A DNA stretch of 64,000 nt, from positions 1 to 64,000 of the forward strand of contig JAEUOU010000002.1 in NCBI GenBank assembly GCA_016790575.1, read 5' to 3'. Below are positions 1-9,583 of the stretch, piece by piece. This DNA comes from Burkholderiaceae bacterium. Lineage in GTDB: Bacteria > Pseudomonadota > Gammaproteobacteria > Burkholderiales > Burkholderiaceae_C. Every line of letters begins with the position of its first letter. Position 1 is the first letter of the stretch. Position numbers and translations under genes: made by a program. Below the pieces are notes generated by a model. The model made no database searches, had not been told where the DNA came from, and saw only the letters and a program-made list of their open reading frames with translations.

Positions 1-476
1 GACGGGATCTCCATCGACGCCTTGTCGCTTTCCACCGTGATCAGGCTCTGCTCGACCTTGACGCTGTCGCCGGGCTTGACGAAGACCTCGATCACGGCCA
101 CCTCGTCGAAGTCGCCGATGTCAGGCACCTGCACCTCGATCAGGCCGGCCGGCGCCGCAGCGGCTGCGGGCGCGGGCCCGGGCGCTGGTGAGGGTGCCGC
201 TGTGGCCACCGGCGCGGGCGCCGCAGCCGTGGCGGCCGCCGCCGTCTCCAGCACCGCGATCAGGCTGCCCTGGTTGACCTTGTCACCCACGGCCACCTTC
301 AGCGCCTGCACCACGCCGGCATGCGACGACGGGATCTCCATCGACGCCTTGTCGCTTTCCACCGTCAGCAGCGACTGCTCGGCCGCCACGGTGTCACCGG
401 GCTTGACCAGCAGTTCGATGACGGCCACGTCCTTGAAGTCCCCGATGTCGGGGACCGTCACTTCCACCAAAGCCAT
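1..476 (-). CDS. aceF: Dihydrolipoamide acetyltransferase E2 of pyruvate dehydrogenase (5' part only)
   Basis: This is the N-terminal 158 residues of the E2 core of the pyruvate dehydrogenase complex; the rest lies beyond the left edge. Two lipoyl domains are visible, at about residues 2-77 and 112 onward, each with the VESDKAS motif whose lysine (K43 and K152) carries lipoate. They are joined by an Ala/Pro-rich flexible linker (residues 79-110). The start is the ATG at 476, 27 bases after the aceE stop, so aceE-aceF form one transcription unit. The lipoyl motif is encoded by identical DNA at 1-38 and 328-365. Whether a third lipoyl domain exists cannot be seen. Confidence 0.95.
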   Translation of the reverse strand, partial: MALVEVTVPDIGDFKDVAVIELLVKPGDTVAAEQSLLTVESDKASMEIPSSHAGVVQALKVAVGDKVNQGSLIAVLETAAAATAAAPAPVATAAPSPAPGPAPAAAAAPAGLIEVQVPDIGDFDEVAVIEVFVKPGDSVKVEQSLITVESDKASMEIP

Positions 477-503
477 GTTGTCTTGTCTCCGTCGCCGGCT
501 GCG

Positions 504-3209
504 TCAGGCGTACAGCGGGTTGATCTTGTCGGCGTCGATGCCGTACTTGGCGATCGCCTCGGCCACCCGGGCGGCCGGCACCGTGCCTTCGTCGGCCAGG
601 CTCTTCAGCGCCGCCACCACGATGTAGTGGCGGTTGACCTCGAAGTGCTCGCGCAGCTTGCTGCGGAAGTCGCTGCGGCCGAAGCCGTCGGTGCCCAGCA
701 CCTTGTAGCTGCGCCCCTTGGGCATGAAGGCACGGATCTGCTCGGCGTAGTTCTTGATGTAGTCGGTGCTGGCCACCACGGGACCGGCGTGCGCCGACAA
801 CTGCTGCGCCACGAAGGGCAAGCGCGGCTCGGCCGTGGGATGCAGCAGGTTCCAGCGCTCGCAGTCCTGGCCGTCGCGCGCCAGCTCGTTGAAGCTGGGG
901 CAGCTCCAGACGTTGGCGGCCACGCCCCAGTCGGCCTCGAGCAGCTTCCTGGCGGCCATGCTTTCGCGCAGGATGGTGCCGCTGCCCAGCAGGTTGACCC
1001 GCGGCGTCTTCTTCGCACCTTCTTCCAGCAGGTACATGCCCTTGATGATCTGCTCTTCGGTGCCCGGCTTCAGGCCCGGCATGGCGTAGTTCTCGTTCAG
1101 GAGCGTCAGGTAGTAGAAGACGTTGTCCTGCTTCTCCACCATGCGCTTGAGGCCGTGGTGGATGATCACCGCCACCTCGTGCGCAAACGTGGGGTCGTAG
1201 CTGATGCAGTTGGGAATGGTGCCGGCCAGGATGTGGCTGTGCCCGTCCTCGTGCTGCAGGCCTTCGCCGTTCAGCGTGGTGCGGCCGCTGGTGCCGCCCA
1301 GCATGAAGCCGCGCGCCTGCATGTCGCCCGCCGCCCAGGCCAGGTCGCCGATGCGCTGGAAGCCGAACATTGAGTAATAGACATAGAACGGCACCATGAT
1401 GCGGTTGCTGGTGCTGTAGCTGGTGGCGGCCGCCATCCAGCTGGCCATGCCACCGGCTTCGTTGATGCCTTCCTGCAGGATCTGGCCCGCCTTGTCTTCG
1501 CGGTAATACATGACCTGGTCCTTGTCGACCGGGGTGTACTGCTGGCCTGCGGGGTTGTAGATGCCGATCTGGCGGAACAGGCCTTCCATGCCGAAAGTGC
1601 GGGCTTCATCGACCAGGATGGGCACTACGCGCGGGCCCAAGGCCTGATCACGCAGCAACTGGGTGAGGAAGCGCACGTAAGCCTGGGTGGTGGAAATCTC
1701 CCGCCCCTCGGGCGTGGGCTCCAGGACGGCCTTGAAAATCTCGATCGCGGGCACCGTGAAGCTTTCGTCGGCGCGGGTGCGCCGGTGCGGAAGGTAGCCG
1801 CCGAGCGCCTTGCGCCGCTCGTGCAGGTATTTCATCTCCGGTGTGTCGTCGGCCGGCTTGTAGAACGGAATCTTCGGCAACTCGCTGTCGGGAATGGGAA
1901 TGTTGAAGCGGTCGCGGAACTCGCGGATGTCCTCGTCCGTGAGCTTTTTGGTCTGATGGACCGCCATTTTTCCCTGCCCGGCCTTGCCCATGCCGAACCC
2001 TTTGATGGTCTTCACCAGCAGCACGGTGGGCTGCCCTTTGTGGCTGACGGCGGCGTGATATGCAGCGTAGACCTTCTGCGGGTCGTGACCGCCGCGACGC
2101 AAGGCCCAGATGTCGTCGTCACTCATCTTGGCCACCATTTCCAGCGTGCGCGGGTCACGGCCGAAGAAGTTCTTGCGCACATAGGCGCCGTCATTGGCTT
2201 TGAAGGACTGGTAATCGCCGTCGAGCGTATCCATCATCACTTTGCGCAGGGCCCCGTCCTTGTCACGCGCCAGCAGCGGGTCCCAGTTGCTGCCCCATAG
2301 CAGCTTGATGACGTTCCAGCCCGCGCCGCGGAACTCGCCTTCGAGCTCCTGCACGATTTTCCCGTTGCCACGCACCGGCCCGTCCAGTCGCTGCAGGTTG
2401 CAGTTGATGACAAAAATCAGGTTGTCGAGGTTCTCGCGCGCGGCCAGGCCGATGGCGCCCAGGCTTTCCACCTCGTCCATCTCGCCGTCGCCGCAGAACA
2501 CCCAGACCTTGCGGTTTTCCGTGTTGGCAATGCCACGCGCATGCAGGTACTTGAGGAAACGCGCCTGATAGATCGCCATCAGCGGACCCAGTCCCATGGA
2601 CACCGTGGGGAACTGCCAGAACTCGGGCATCAGCTTGGGGTGCGGGTAGCTCGACAGCCCTTTGCCATTGACTTCCTGACGGAAGTTGAGCAATTGCTCT
2701 TCGCTCAGGCGCCCTTCCAGAAAGGCGCGGGCATACACACCGGGCGCCACGTGGCCCTGGATGAAAACGCAATCACCGCCATGGCCTTCACTTTCGGCAT
2801 GCCAGAAATGATTGAAGCCGGCGCCGAACATGTGCGCCAGCGATGCAAACGAGCCGATGTGCCCGCCCAGGTCGCCGCCATCCTCAGGGTTGTGGCGGTT
2901 GGCCTTGACCACCATGGCCATCGCGTTCCAGCGCATGTAGGAACGCAGGCGCTCTTCGATCTCGATGTTGCCGGGGCACCGCTCTTCCTGGTCCGGTTCG
3001 ATGGTGTTGACATAGCCGGTGTTGGCGGAAAACGGCCGGTCGATGCTGTTTTGCCGCGCGTGTTCAAGCAGTTGCTCCAGCAGAAAGTGGGCGCGGTCGG
3101 GACCTTCGGACTGGATGACTGCGGACAACGCATCCATCCATTCGCGGGTTTCCTGATGGTCGGGATCGGCCGCAACGCGGCCCGGTGGGATTTCGGACTG
3201 GCTTGACAT
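504..3209 (-). CDS. aceE: Pyruvate dehydrogenase E1 component, homodimeric type
   Basis: Thiamine-diphosphate-dependent decarboxylation of pyruvate and transfer of acetyl to lipoyl-E2, the entry of pyruvate into the TCA cycle. The 901-residue length and the opening (QETREWMDALSAVI) match the single-chain AceE family of gamma- and betaproteobacteria. The ThDP motif is seen as CGDGEMDE, ending in NCNLQ about 25 residues later. I chose the ATG at 3209 because a GAGGAG Shine-Dalgarno stands just before it; an in-frame GTG at 3233 is less likely. The gene heads an aceE-aceF operon and is divergent from the histidine kinase at 3360, with two small palindromes between them. Confidence 0.97.
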   Translation of the reverse strand: MSSQSEIPPGRVAADPDHQETREWMDALSAVIQSEGPDRAHFLLEQLLEHARQNSIDRPFSANTGYVNTIEPDQEERCPGNIEIEERLRSYMRWNAMAMVVKANRHNPEDGGDLGGHIGSFASLAHMFGAGFNHFWHAESEGHGGDCVFIQGHVAPGVYARAFLEGRLSEEQLLNFRQEVNGKGLSSYPHPKLMPEFWQFPTVSMGLGPLMAIYQARFLKYLHARGIANTENRKVWVFCGDGEMDEVESLGAIGLAARENLDNLIFVINCNLQRLDGPVRGNGKIVQELEGEFRGAGWNVIKLLWGSNWDPLLARDKDGALRKVMMDTLDGDYQSFKANDGAYVRKNFFGRDPRTLEMVAKMSDDDIWALRRGGHDPQKVYAAYHAAVSHKGQPTVLLVKTIKGFGMGKAGQGKMAVHQTKKLTDEDIREFRDRFNIPIPDSELPKIPFYKPADDTPEMKYLHERRKALGGYLPHRRTRADESFTVPAIEIFKAVLEPTPEGREISTTQAYVRFLTQLLRDQALGPRVVPILVDEARTFGMEGLFRQIGIYNPAGQQYTPVDKDQVMYYREDKAGQILQEGINEAGGMASWMAAATSYSTSNRIMVPFYVYYSMFGFQRIGDLAWAAGDMQARGFMLGGTSGRTTLNGEGLQHEDGHSHILAGTIPNCISYDPTFAHEVAVIIHHGLKRMVEKQDNVFYYLTLLNENYAMPGLKPGTEEQIIKGMYLLEEGAKKTPRVNLLGSGTILRESMAARKLLEADWGVAANVWSCPSFNELARDGQDCERWNLLHPTAEPRLPFVAQQLSAHAGPVVASTDYIKNYAEQIRAFMPKGRSYKVLGTDGFGRSDFRSKLREHFEVNRHYIVVAALKSLADEGTVPAARVAEAIAKYGIDADKINPLYA

Positions 3210-3272
3210 GAGGTCTCCTCGGTGGTTTTTCACGGACTGTAGTACGACAGACGAAGTTTCTCACAGAATATC

Positions 3273-3306
3273 TGAAATTTCAAATGCTGGATACCGTTTC
3301 CGTATC
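3273..3306. promoter_or_regulatory. Two palindromes between aceE and the kinase gene
   Basis: The 150-base divergent region holds a perfect 10-bp palindrome TGAAATTTCA (3273-3282) and, eight bases on, an inverted repeat GATAC-N7-GTATC (3290-3306). They lie 54-87 bases before the kinase ATG and 64-97 before the aceE ATG, a fit for operator sites controlling either or both. Which protein binds is unknown; the neighbouring FixJ-type regulator is one candidate by position only. Confidence 0.4.
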
Positions 3307-3359
3307 ATGAAATATTTTCACAAACTTCCAGACGGTTCGCGCTCCCCTACACTTGCCCC

Positions 3360-5900
3360 ATGGCAGCACAGCGAGACCCCCGGGACGGCGAAGACGCCGC
3401 AACACTGCGCCCATGGCACTGGGTGCGGCGCTGGTGGAGCCGCCTTGCGCCCACCCGCCAGGATCGCTTCGCCATGCTGGCGCCGCTGGCGGCGGTCTGC
3501 CTGTTCCTGGCAGCGATCGCGTCAGCCTTCTGGTACCTGCGGCTGGAAGAGGTCGAACGCGAGCAGGAGGCGGTCAAGCGGGATGTTGAATATGCCCAGC
3601 AGCGTCTGCGACTGCGCCTGCTGGAGCGTCAGGAGCAACTGATGCGTCTGGCACGCGATATCTCGTCGCGCGAGCTGGACCCGGAAGAGTTCATGGCGCG
3701 GGCGGAATCGCAGATTGCCCAGTACCCCGAGATACAGGCCATTACCTGGATCGATGACCGCCGCAAGATCATTGCCAGCCAGGCCGCACCATCGGTCATG
3801 GCACAGCAGCAGTGGATCGCCGGCGAACTGCTGCCCCTGGGTGAAACCGAGCGCAGCTTCAGCCTGGCGCGCGACCTGGCCCAGCCCGTTTTTTCGCAGC
3901 CTCCTCGCGGTACCGGCACCGTGACATCCCTGCAGTTGCACACGCCCCTCACTGACCAGGGGCGTTTTGCCGGTGTGGTCCTGGGCGAATACTCGATCGA
4001 CGGACTGCTGAGGTACGGCGTACCGCCCGAGGTTTCGGCCCGATATGCCGTGGCCCTTCTTGACGGCCACGAGGGTTTGCTTGCCGGTCAGCAGATTCCG
4101 TCCCGCAGCGCCGAAGCCGATCTGATGCCATGGCGGGATGGCGTCAACTCCTACGAAGTCCCGGTATCGCCGGTCGGCAACGGGCTGGTCCTGCGCGCCC
4201 AGGCCTGGCGAACTTCCCTGGGTGTCATCGGCAGCGGACTGTTCTGGCTGGTCGTGGCCCTGAGCGTGATGACCGCATGGATGCTGATCGGCAACTGGCG
4301 GCATACCCGTCGGCGGATGCGCGCGCAACAGGCCCTGGTGACCGAGACCAACTTTCGCCGTGCCATGGAAAACTCCATGCTCACGGGCATGCGCGCCCTC
4401 GACATGGAGGGCCGGATCACCTATGTCAATCCCGCGTTCTGTTCGATGACCGGCTGGTCCGAAGCCGAGCTGGTCGGCTGCACCGCGCCATTCCCCTATT
4501 GGCCGGACGCTGACCGCGAAGCGCTGGCACAGCGCCTGGACGACGAGATCAGCGGCCGCACCACACCGGGCGGTTTCCAGGTGCGGGTCAAGCGACGCGA
4601 CGGGTCTCTGTTTGATGCGCGAATGTACGTTTCTCCCCTGATTGATGCCCAAGGGAACCAGAACGGATGGATGACATCCATGACGGACATTACCGAACCG
4701 AACCGCATCCGTGAACAGCTGTCGGCCTCGTACGAGCGATTCACCACGGTGCTGGAAGCGCTGGATGCGTCGGTCTCGGTCGCGCCACTGGGCAGCGCCG
4801 AACTGGTTTTTGCCAACAAGCTCTACCGGCAGTGGTTCGGCGCCGAGGCCAGCGGCCATCTGCGGCTGGTCGAGCAGGCGGGGGTTCCGACCTCTCCCGC
4901 AAGTGGCGAGGGCGGCGATGCGGTCGACTCGTTTGCCGGACTGCCCACGGGTGGGTTGACCACCGCAACCACCGAAAATGCCGAGATTCTCGTTTCCGAC
5001 CTGGGCAAGTGGCTGGAGGTGCGATCGCGCTACCTCAACTGGGTCGATGGCCGCCTGGCCCAGATGGTGATTGCCACCGACATCACCCCCAGGCGCACGG
5101 CCGAAGAGCAAGCGGCTGCCCAGGCCGAACGGGCGCAGACGGCCAGCCGGCTGATTACCATGGGCGAGATGGCTTCCAGCGTGGCCCACGAACTGAACCA
5201 GCCGCTGACAGCCATCAACAATTACTGCAATGGCATGATCTCCCGAATCCGCCGCCAGCAGATCGAAGAGAAAGAGCTGCTGGGTGCACTGGAGAAAACC
5301 GCGCACCAGGCCCAGCGTGCCGGCCAGATCATCCAGCGCATCCGCTCGTTTGTGAAACGCAGCGAACCCAATCGGACGCCGTCATGGGTGCCGGACATCG
5401 TGCACGAAGCCGTTGAACTGGCCGATATCGAATTGCGGCGGCGCAACGTGCGCCTCTCGCACTACGTCGCCGCGCGGTTGCCACAGCTGATGGTTGATCC
5501 GATCCTGATCGAACAAGTCCTGGTCAACCTGCTCAAGAACGCTGCGGAGGCCGTCGACACCGCTGCCCGCCCGCCGGCGCAACGAAATGTGGAGCTGCGG
5601 GTGCTTCCCCGCAACATCAGCGGGCAGGACTGCGTACAGTTCCTGGTCACCGACTCCGGCCGGGGTCTGCCGCCGGAGGTCATGGAGCGCCTGTATGAGG
5701 CCTTCTTTTCGACCAAGGCCGAGGGCATGGGCATCGGCCTGAACCTGTGCCGCTCCATCGTCGAGTCGCACCAGGGCCGGATCGCGGCGGAGAACCTCTA
5801 CAATGGCAACGAGGTGGTCGGCTGCTGTTTTTCGTTCTGGATTCCAGTGTCCGACATGGCACCAAGCCAAGCATTCAAGGATTCCGGGGTGACTGCATGA
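3360..5900 (+). CDS. Membrane-bound PAS sensor histidine kinase
   Basis: Sensor kinase of a two-component system, 846 residues. Order of parts: cytoplasmic N-terminus, membrane segment about 38-60, periplasmic sensor domain about 61-285, second membrane segment about 286-309, a PAS domain about 331-450, a second degenerate PAS-like region about 455-575, then the kinase core. The phospho-acceptor is His610 in AHELNQPLTAI, a FixL/DctB-type H-box; the N-box (around N727) and the DSGRGLP box (around D765) are intact. Its stop overlaps the start of the response regulator (ATGA at 5897), so the two are co-translated. The signal is unknown; adjacency to aceE suggests carbon or redox sensing, which is inference. 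Confidence 0.93.
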   Translation: MAAQRDPRDGEDAATLRPWHWVRRWWSRLAPTRQDRFAMLAPLAAVCLFLAAIASAFWYLRLEEVEREQEAVKRDVEYAQQRLRLRLLERQEQLMRLARDISSRELDPEEFMARAESQIAQYPEIQAITWIDDRRKIIASQAAPSVMAQQQWIAGELLPLGETERSFSLARDLAQPVFSQPPRGTGTVTSLQLHTPLTDQGRFAGVVLGEYSIDGLLRYGVPPEVSARYAVALLDGHEGLLAGQQIPSRSAEADLMPWRDGVNSYEVPVSPVGNGLVLRAQAWRTSLGVIGSGLFWLVVALSVMTAWMLIGNWRHTRRRMRAQQALVTETNFRRAMENSMLTGMRALDMEGRITYVNPAFCSMTGWSEAELVGCTAPFPYWPDADREALAQRLDDEISGRTTPGGFQVRVKRRDGSLFDARMYVSPLIDAQGNQNGWMTSMTDITEPNRIREQLSASYERFTTVLEALDASVSVAPLGSAELVFANKLYRQWFGAEASGHLRLVEQAGVPTSPASGEGGDAVDSFAGLPTGGLTTATTENAEILVSDLGKWLEVRSRYLNWVDGRLAQMVIATDITPRRTAEEQAAAQAERAQTASRLITMGEMASSVAHELNQPLTAINNYCNGMISRIRRQQIEEKELLGALEKTAHQAQRAGQIIQRIRSFVKRSEPNRTPSWVPDIVHEAVELADIELRRRNVRLSHYVAARLPQLMVDPILIEQVLVNLLKNAAEAVDTAARPPAQRNVELRVLPRNISGQDCVQFLVTDSGRGLPPEVMERLYEAFFSTKAEGMGIGLNLCRSIVESHQGRIAAENLYNGNEVVGCCFSFWIPVSDMAPSQAFKDSGVTA

Positions 5901-6523
5901 GTTTGATTCCCAAGCGGGGCACGGTCTACGTGGTCGACGACGATGAGGCCGTTCGCGATTCGCTCCAGTGGCTGCTGGAGGGCAAGGACTACCGGGTTCG
6001 CTGCTTTGATTCGGCCGAGACCTTCATGGCCCGCTACGACGTGCGGGAGGTGGCCTGCCTGATCGTCGACATCCGCATGGGCGGCATGACCGGCCTGGAT
6101 TTGCAGGACCGTCTGATCGAACGCCGCTCGCCCCTGCCTATCGTTTTCATTACCGGCCATGGCGACGTGCCGATGGCAGTCAACACCATGAAAAAGGGCG
6201 CCATGGATTTCATCCAGAAGCCCTTCAAGGAAGACGAACTCCTCGGCCTTGTTGAACGCATGCTGGAACAGGCGCGCGCCGCGTTCGCTGACTACCAGCA
6301 GGCAGCAAGCCGCGACGCCCTGCTGTCCAAACTTACCGGTCGCGAAGCCCAGGTGCTGGAGCGCATCGTCGCCGGACGCCTGAACAAGCAGATCGCCGAC
6401 GATCTGGGCATCAGCATCAAGACGGTGGAAGCGCATCGCGCCAACATCATGGAAAAGCTCAACGCCAATACCGTGGCCGACCTGCTCAAGATCGCGCTCG
6501 GCCAGAACGCTCCGAAAAACTGA
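5897..6523 (+). CDS. FixJ/NarL-type response regulator
   Basis: Partner of the kinase immediately upstream. The receiver domain (about residues 8-122) carries the acidic pocket VVDDDEAVR and the phospho-acceptor D58 in LIVDIRMGG, plus the conserved KPF lysine. A LuxR-type helix-turn-helix follows at about 140-200 ([26 protein letters not shown]). The ATG at 5897 overlaps the kinase stop, which decides the start. A good intrinsic terminator follows at 6545. The family (FixJ, TtrR, NodW, TodT) activates sigma-70 promoters on phosphorylation; targets here are unknown. Confidence 0.94.
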   Translation: MSLIPKRGTVYVVDDDEAVRDSLQWLLEGKDYRVRCFDSAETFMARYDVREVACLIVDIRMGGMTGLDLQDRLIERRSPLPIVFITGHGDVPMAVNTMKKGAMDFIQKPFKEDELLGLVERMLEQARAAFADYQQAASRDALLSKLTGREAQVLERIVAGRLNKQIADDLGISIKTVEAHRANIMEKLNANTVADLLKIALGQNAPKN

Positions 6524-6544
6524 GTGTTTCCCCCTGACGAAACC

Positions 6545-6578
6545 AACGCCCGAGGGACAATGGCCAACGGGCGTTTTT
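6545..6578 (+). terminator. Intrinsic terminator after the response regulator
   Basis: An 8-bp perfect inverted repeat AACGCCCG/CGGGCGTT with a 15-base loop, followed directly by a run of T (5 in a row from 6574). It ends the kinase-regulator transcript before folD. Confidence 0.8.
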
Positions 6579-6593
6579 GCTTGGATAGTCCCC

Positions 6594-7475
6594 ATGACCG
6601 CACAAACCATTGACGGCAATGCCCTCGCCCGCGCGATCCGTGCCGAGGTGTCCGGGCGCACGGCCGCCCTCAAAGCGCGCGGTGTTTCCCCGCAGCTGAA
6701 CATCATTCTCGTCGGCGAGGACCCGGCCAGCCAGGTCTACACCCGGCACAAGGTGAACGACAGCACCGAAACCGGCCTGGGCGCGACACTGGAGCGATAC
6801 CCGGCCGATATGACCGAGTCCGCGCTGCTCGACCGGATCGACGCCCTCAACCGCGACCCGTCGGTCCACGGCATCCTCGTTCAATTGCCGCTGCCGCGGC
6901 ATATGGACGCCGGCAAGGTGATCGAAGCAATCGCCCCCGCGAAGGATGTGGACGGCTTTCATGTGGCCAGCGCCGGTGCGCTGGTGACCGGCCTGCCCGG
7001 CTTCTGGCCTTGCACACCCCACGGCTGCCTGAAGATGCTTGACAGCATTGGCTATGACCTGCGCGGCAAACACGCGGTTGTCATCGGCCGCAGCAACATC
7101 GTCGGCAAACCCATGGCCCTGATGCTGCTGCAGCGCAATGCGACCGTCACCATCTGCCACAGCGCGACGGCCGACCTCAAGGCGCTGACCCGGCAGGCTG
7201 ATGTGGTGGTCGCCGCGGTGGGCAAACGCAACGTGCTGACGGCCGACATGGTCAAGCCGGGTGCGGTCGTCATTGATGTCGGCATGAACCGCAATGACGA
7301 GGGCAAACTTTGCGGCGACGTGGATTACGCTGGCGTTGCCGCCGTGGCCAGCTGGATCACGCCGGTGCCTGGCGGCGTCGGCCCCATGACCCGTGCCATG
7401 CTGCTGGTCAACACCATCGAGGCGGCCGAACGGGCATGCACTGCCGCCGAAGGCGCCCGGCCCACCGCCACTTGA
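6594..7475 (+). CDS. folD: Methylenetetrahydrofolate dehydrogenase / cyclohydrolase
   Basis: Bifunctional cytoplasmic enzyme of one-carbon metabolism: oxidises 5,10-methylene-THF to methenyl-THF with NADP and hydrolyses it to 10-formyl-THF. The 293-residue protein has the substrate-binding region with the catalytic lysine in VYTRHKVN, the NADP-binding signature GRSNIVGKP and the C-terminal PGGVGPMT motif, all in the expected order. Length fits the family (about 285). It follows the terminator of the two-component pair and precedes prlC by 30 bases, so the two may be cotranscribed. Confidence 0.97.
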   Translation: MTAQTIDGNALARAIRAEVSGRTAALKARGVSPQLNIILVGEDPASQVYTRHKVNDSTETGLGATLERYPADMTESALLDRIDALNRDPSVHGILVQLPLPRHMDAGKVIEAIAPAKDVDGFHVASAGALVTGLPGFWPCTPHGCLKMLDSIGYDLRGKHAVVIGRSNIVGKPMALMLLQRNATVTICHSATADLKALTRQADVVVAAVGKRNVLTADMVKPGAVVIDVGMNRNDEGKLCGDVDYAGVAAVASWITPVPGGVGPMTRAMLLVNTIEAAERACTAAEGARPTAT

Positions 7476-7505
7476 TCCTGCCGTACACGACCGCATTTCA
7501 GTCCC

Positions 7506-9560
7506 ATGAGCAATCCACTCCTCGATTTTTCCGACTTGCCCCGCTTTGATGCGATCCGCCCCGAACATGTCGCCCCGGCACTGGATCAGCTGCTGGCCGA
7601 CGCCGATGCCGCACTGGCGCAAGTAACGGCAGCGACCTTCCCGGCCCGCTGGGTCGACATCGCGCGGGTACTTGATGTCGCGACCGACCGGCTGGGTCGT
7701 GCCTGGGGCGCGGTGAACCATCTCAACAGCGTGGCCGATACGCCGGAACTGCGAGCCGCCTACAACGCTGCCTTGCCGCGGGTCACCGATTTCTGGACCC
7801 GTCTGGGTGCCGACGAGCGCCTCTACGCCCGGTACAAGGCCATTGATCCGTCCGAGCTGAACACCGAACAACGCCAGGCTCATCGCAATGCCTTGCGCAA
7901 CTTCGTCCTCGGTGGTGCCGAACTGGTGGGCGAGGCCCGGGATCGGTTTGCGGCGATCCAGGAGCGGCTGGCCGAGCTGGGGCAGAAGTTCAGCGAGAAC
8001 ACCCTCGACGCCACCGACGCGTACAGCCACTTTGCGACCGAGGCCGAAATGGCCGGTGTACCGGAGGACGTCCGGCAGGCGGCGCGTGCTGCGGCCCAGG
8101 CCGAGGGCCGGGACGCCTTCAAGCTGACCCTGAAAATGCCCTGCTACCTGCCGGTCATGCAATTCGCCCACGACGGTGCGCTCCGAGAGCGGCTGTACCG
8201 CGCCTACGTGACGCGGGCCTCGGATCAGGCGCAGGGCGACGGCATGCGCTTCGACAACTCGGCGCTCATCCGCGAGATCCTGGCATTGCGCCATGAAGAG
8301 GCCCAGTTGCTGGGCTACCGCAATTTCGGTGAGGTGTCGGTGGTGCCAAAAATGGCCGAGTCACCCCAACAGGTCATCGCTTTCCTGCGCGAACTGGCCA
8401 AAAAAGCCCGCCCCTACGCGCAGCGCGACATCGATGATCTGCGTGCGTTCGCCGCGAAGGAACTGGGCATCGCCGACCCGCAGGCCTGGGACTGGCCCTA
8501 CATCAGCGAAAAGCTCAAAGAGTCCCGCTATGCCTTCAGCGAGCAGGAAGTCAAGCAGTACTTCACCGCGCCCAAGGTCGTTGCAGGACTGTTTCGGATC
8601 ATCGAAACGCTGTTTGAAGTGGCCATCCGGCGCGACGTCGCGGCCGTCTGGAATCCCGCTGTGGAGTTCTACCGTATCGAACGCGCTCATCCGGACGGCC
8701 CGGACCACCCGCCCCAACTGGTTGGCCAGTTTTACCTGGACCAGCCCGCCCGCGCGGGCAAACGCGGCGGCGCCTGGATGGACGACGTGCGCGGGCGCTG
8801 GCTGCGCCCCGACACCGGGTCGCTGCAAACCCCGGTAGCGCACCTCGTGTGCAACTTTGCGGCGGGCGTCGACGGCGCCCCCGCCCTGCTGACGCACGAC
8901 GACGTCATCACCCTGTTCCATGAGTTCGGGCACGGGCTGCACCACCTGCTGACCCGGGTCAACGAACGCGACGTCTCCGGCATCAGTGGCGTGGAATGGG
9001 ACGCGGTAGAACTGCCCAGCCAGTTCATGGAGAACTTCTGCTGGGAGTGGAACGTGCTGCGGCACATGACGGCCCATGTCGATACCGGCGAGCCGCTGCC
9101 ACGGGCGCTGTTTGACAAGATGGTCGCCGCCAAGAACTTCCAAAGCGGGATGCAAACCCTGCGCCAGATCGAATTCGCCTTGTTTGACATGCTCTTGCAC
9201 ACCGAACAGCAACCGCCGAAGGACTTTCAGCCCTTGCTGGACCGCGTGCGTGCCGAGGTCGCGGTGGTGCAGCCGCCGGCGTTCAGCCGGACTGCCCATA
9301 CATTCAGCCACATCTTCGCCGGCGGCTATGCGGCCGGTTACTACAGCTACAAATGGGCTGAGGTGCTGTCTGCCGACGCTTACGCCGCATTCGAGGAAAC
9401 TTCCGCGGAGGATGGCACACCCAGCCTGGAAACCGGCCGACAATACCGGCGGGAAATCCTGGAGGCCGGCGGCAGTCGGCCGGCGATGGAATCGTTCAAG
9501 GCCTTTCGGGGCCGCGAACCCCACCTGGACGCGCTGCTTCGGCACCAGGGCATGCACTGA
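7506..9560 (+). CDS. prlC: Oligopeptidase A, M3 family zinc metallopeptidase
   Basis: Cytoplasmic thimet-type oligopeptidase that degrades short peptides, including cleaved signal peptides. 684 residues, the usual length for PrlC. The zinc site HEFGHGLHH is at about residue 475, followed by the downstream Glu region (SGVEWDAVELPSQFMENF). The C-terminal FSHIFAGGYAAGYYSYKWAEV block is typical of the family. The ATG at 7506 is the first in frame and gives the conserved start MSNPLLDFSDLPRF. Confidence 0.95.
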   Translation: MSNPLLDFSDLPRFDAIRPEHVAPALDQLLADADAALAQVTAATFPARWVDIARVLDVATDRLGRAWGAVNHLNSVADTPELRAAYNAALPRVTDFWTRLGADERLYARYKAIDPSELNTEQRQAHRNALRNFVLGGAELVGEARDRFAAIQERLAELGQKFSENTLDATDAYSHFATEAEMAGVPEDVRQAARAAAQAEGRDAFKLTLKMPCYLPVMQFAHDGALRERLYRAYVTRASDQAQGDGMRFDNSALIREILALRHEEAQLLGYRNFGEVSVVPKMAESPQQVIAFLRELAKKARPYAQRDIDDLRAFAAKELGIADPQAWDWPYISEKLKESRYAFSEQEVKQYFTAPKVVAGLFRIIETLFEVAIRRDVAAVWNPAVEFYRIERAHPDGPDHPPQLVGQFYLDQPARAGKRGGAWMDDVRGRWLRPDTGSLQTPVAHLVCNFAAGVDGAPALLTHDDVITLFHEFGHGLHHLLTRVNERDVSGISGVEWDAVELPSQFMENFCWEWNVLRHMTAHVDTGEPLPRALFDKMVAAKNFQSGMQTLRQIEFALFDMLLHTEQQPPKDFQPLLDRVRAEVAVVQPPAFSRTAHTFSHIFAGGYAAGYYSYKWAEVLSADAYAAFEETSAEDGTPSLETGRQYRREILEAGGSRPAMESFKAFRGREPHLDALLRHQGMH

Positions 9561-9583
9561 ACCGACACAAAAGGAACACCGCC

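Noticed and set aside
3522-5306. 594-codon open frame on the minus strand
   Set aside because: It lies antisense to the histidine kinase, whose domains are clear; long antisense frames arise from the high GC content. Its translation shows no recognisable domain.
6486-8294. 602-codon open frame on the minus strand
   Set aside because: Antisense to folD and prlC, both certain; it spans two genes and an intergenic gap, which marks it as a composition artefact.
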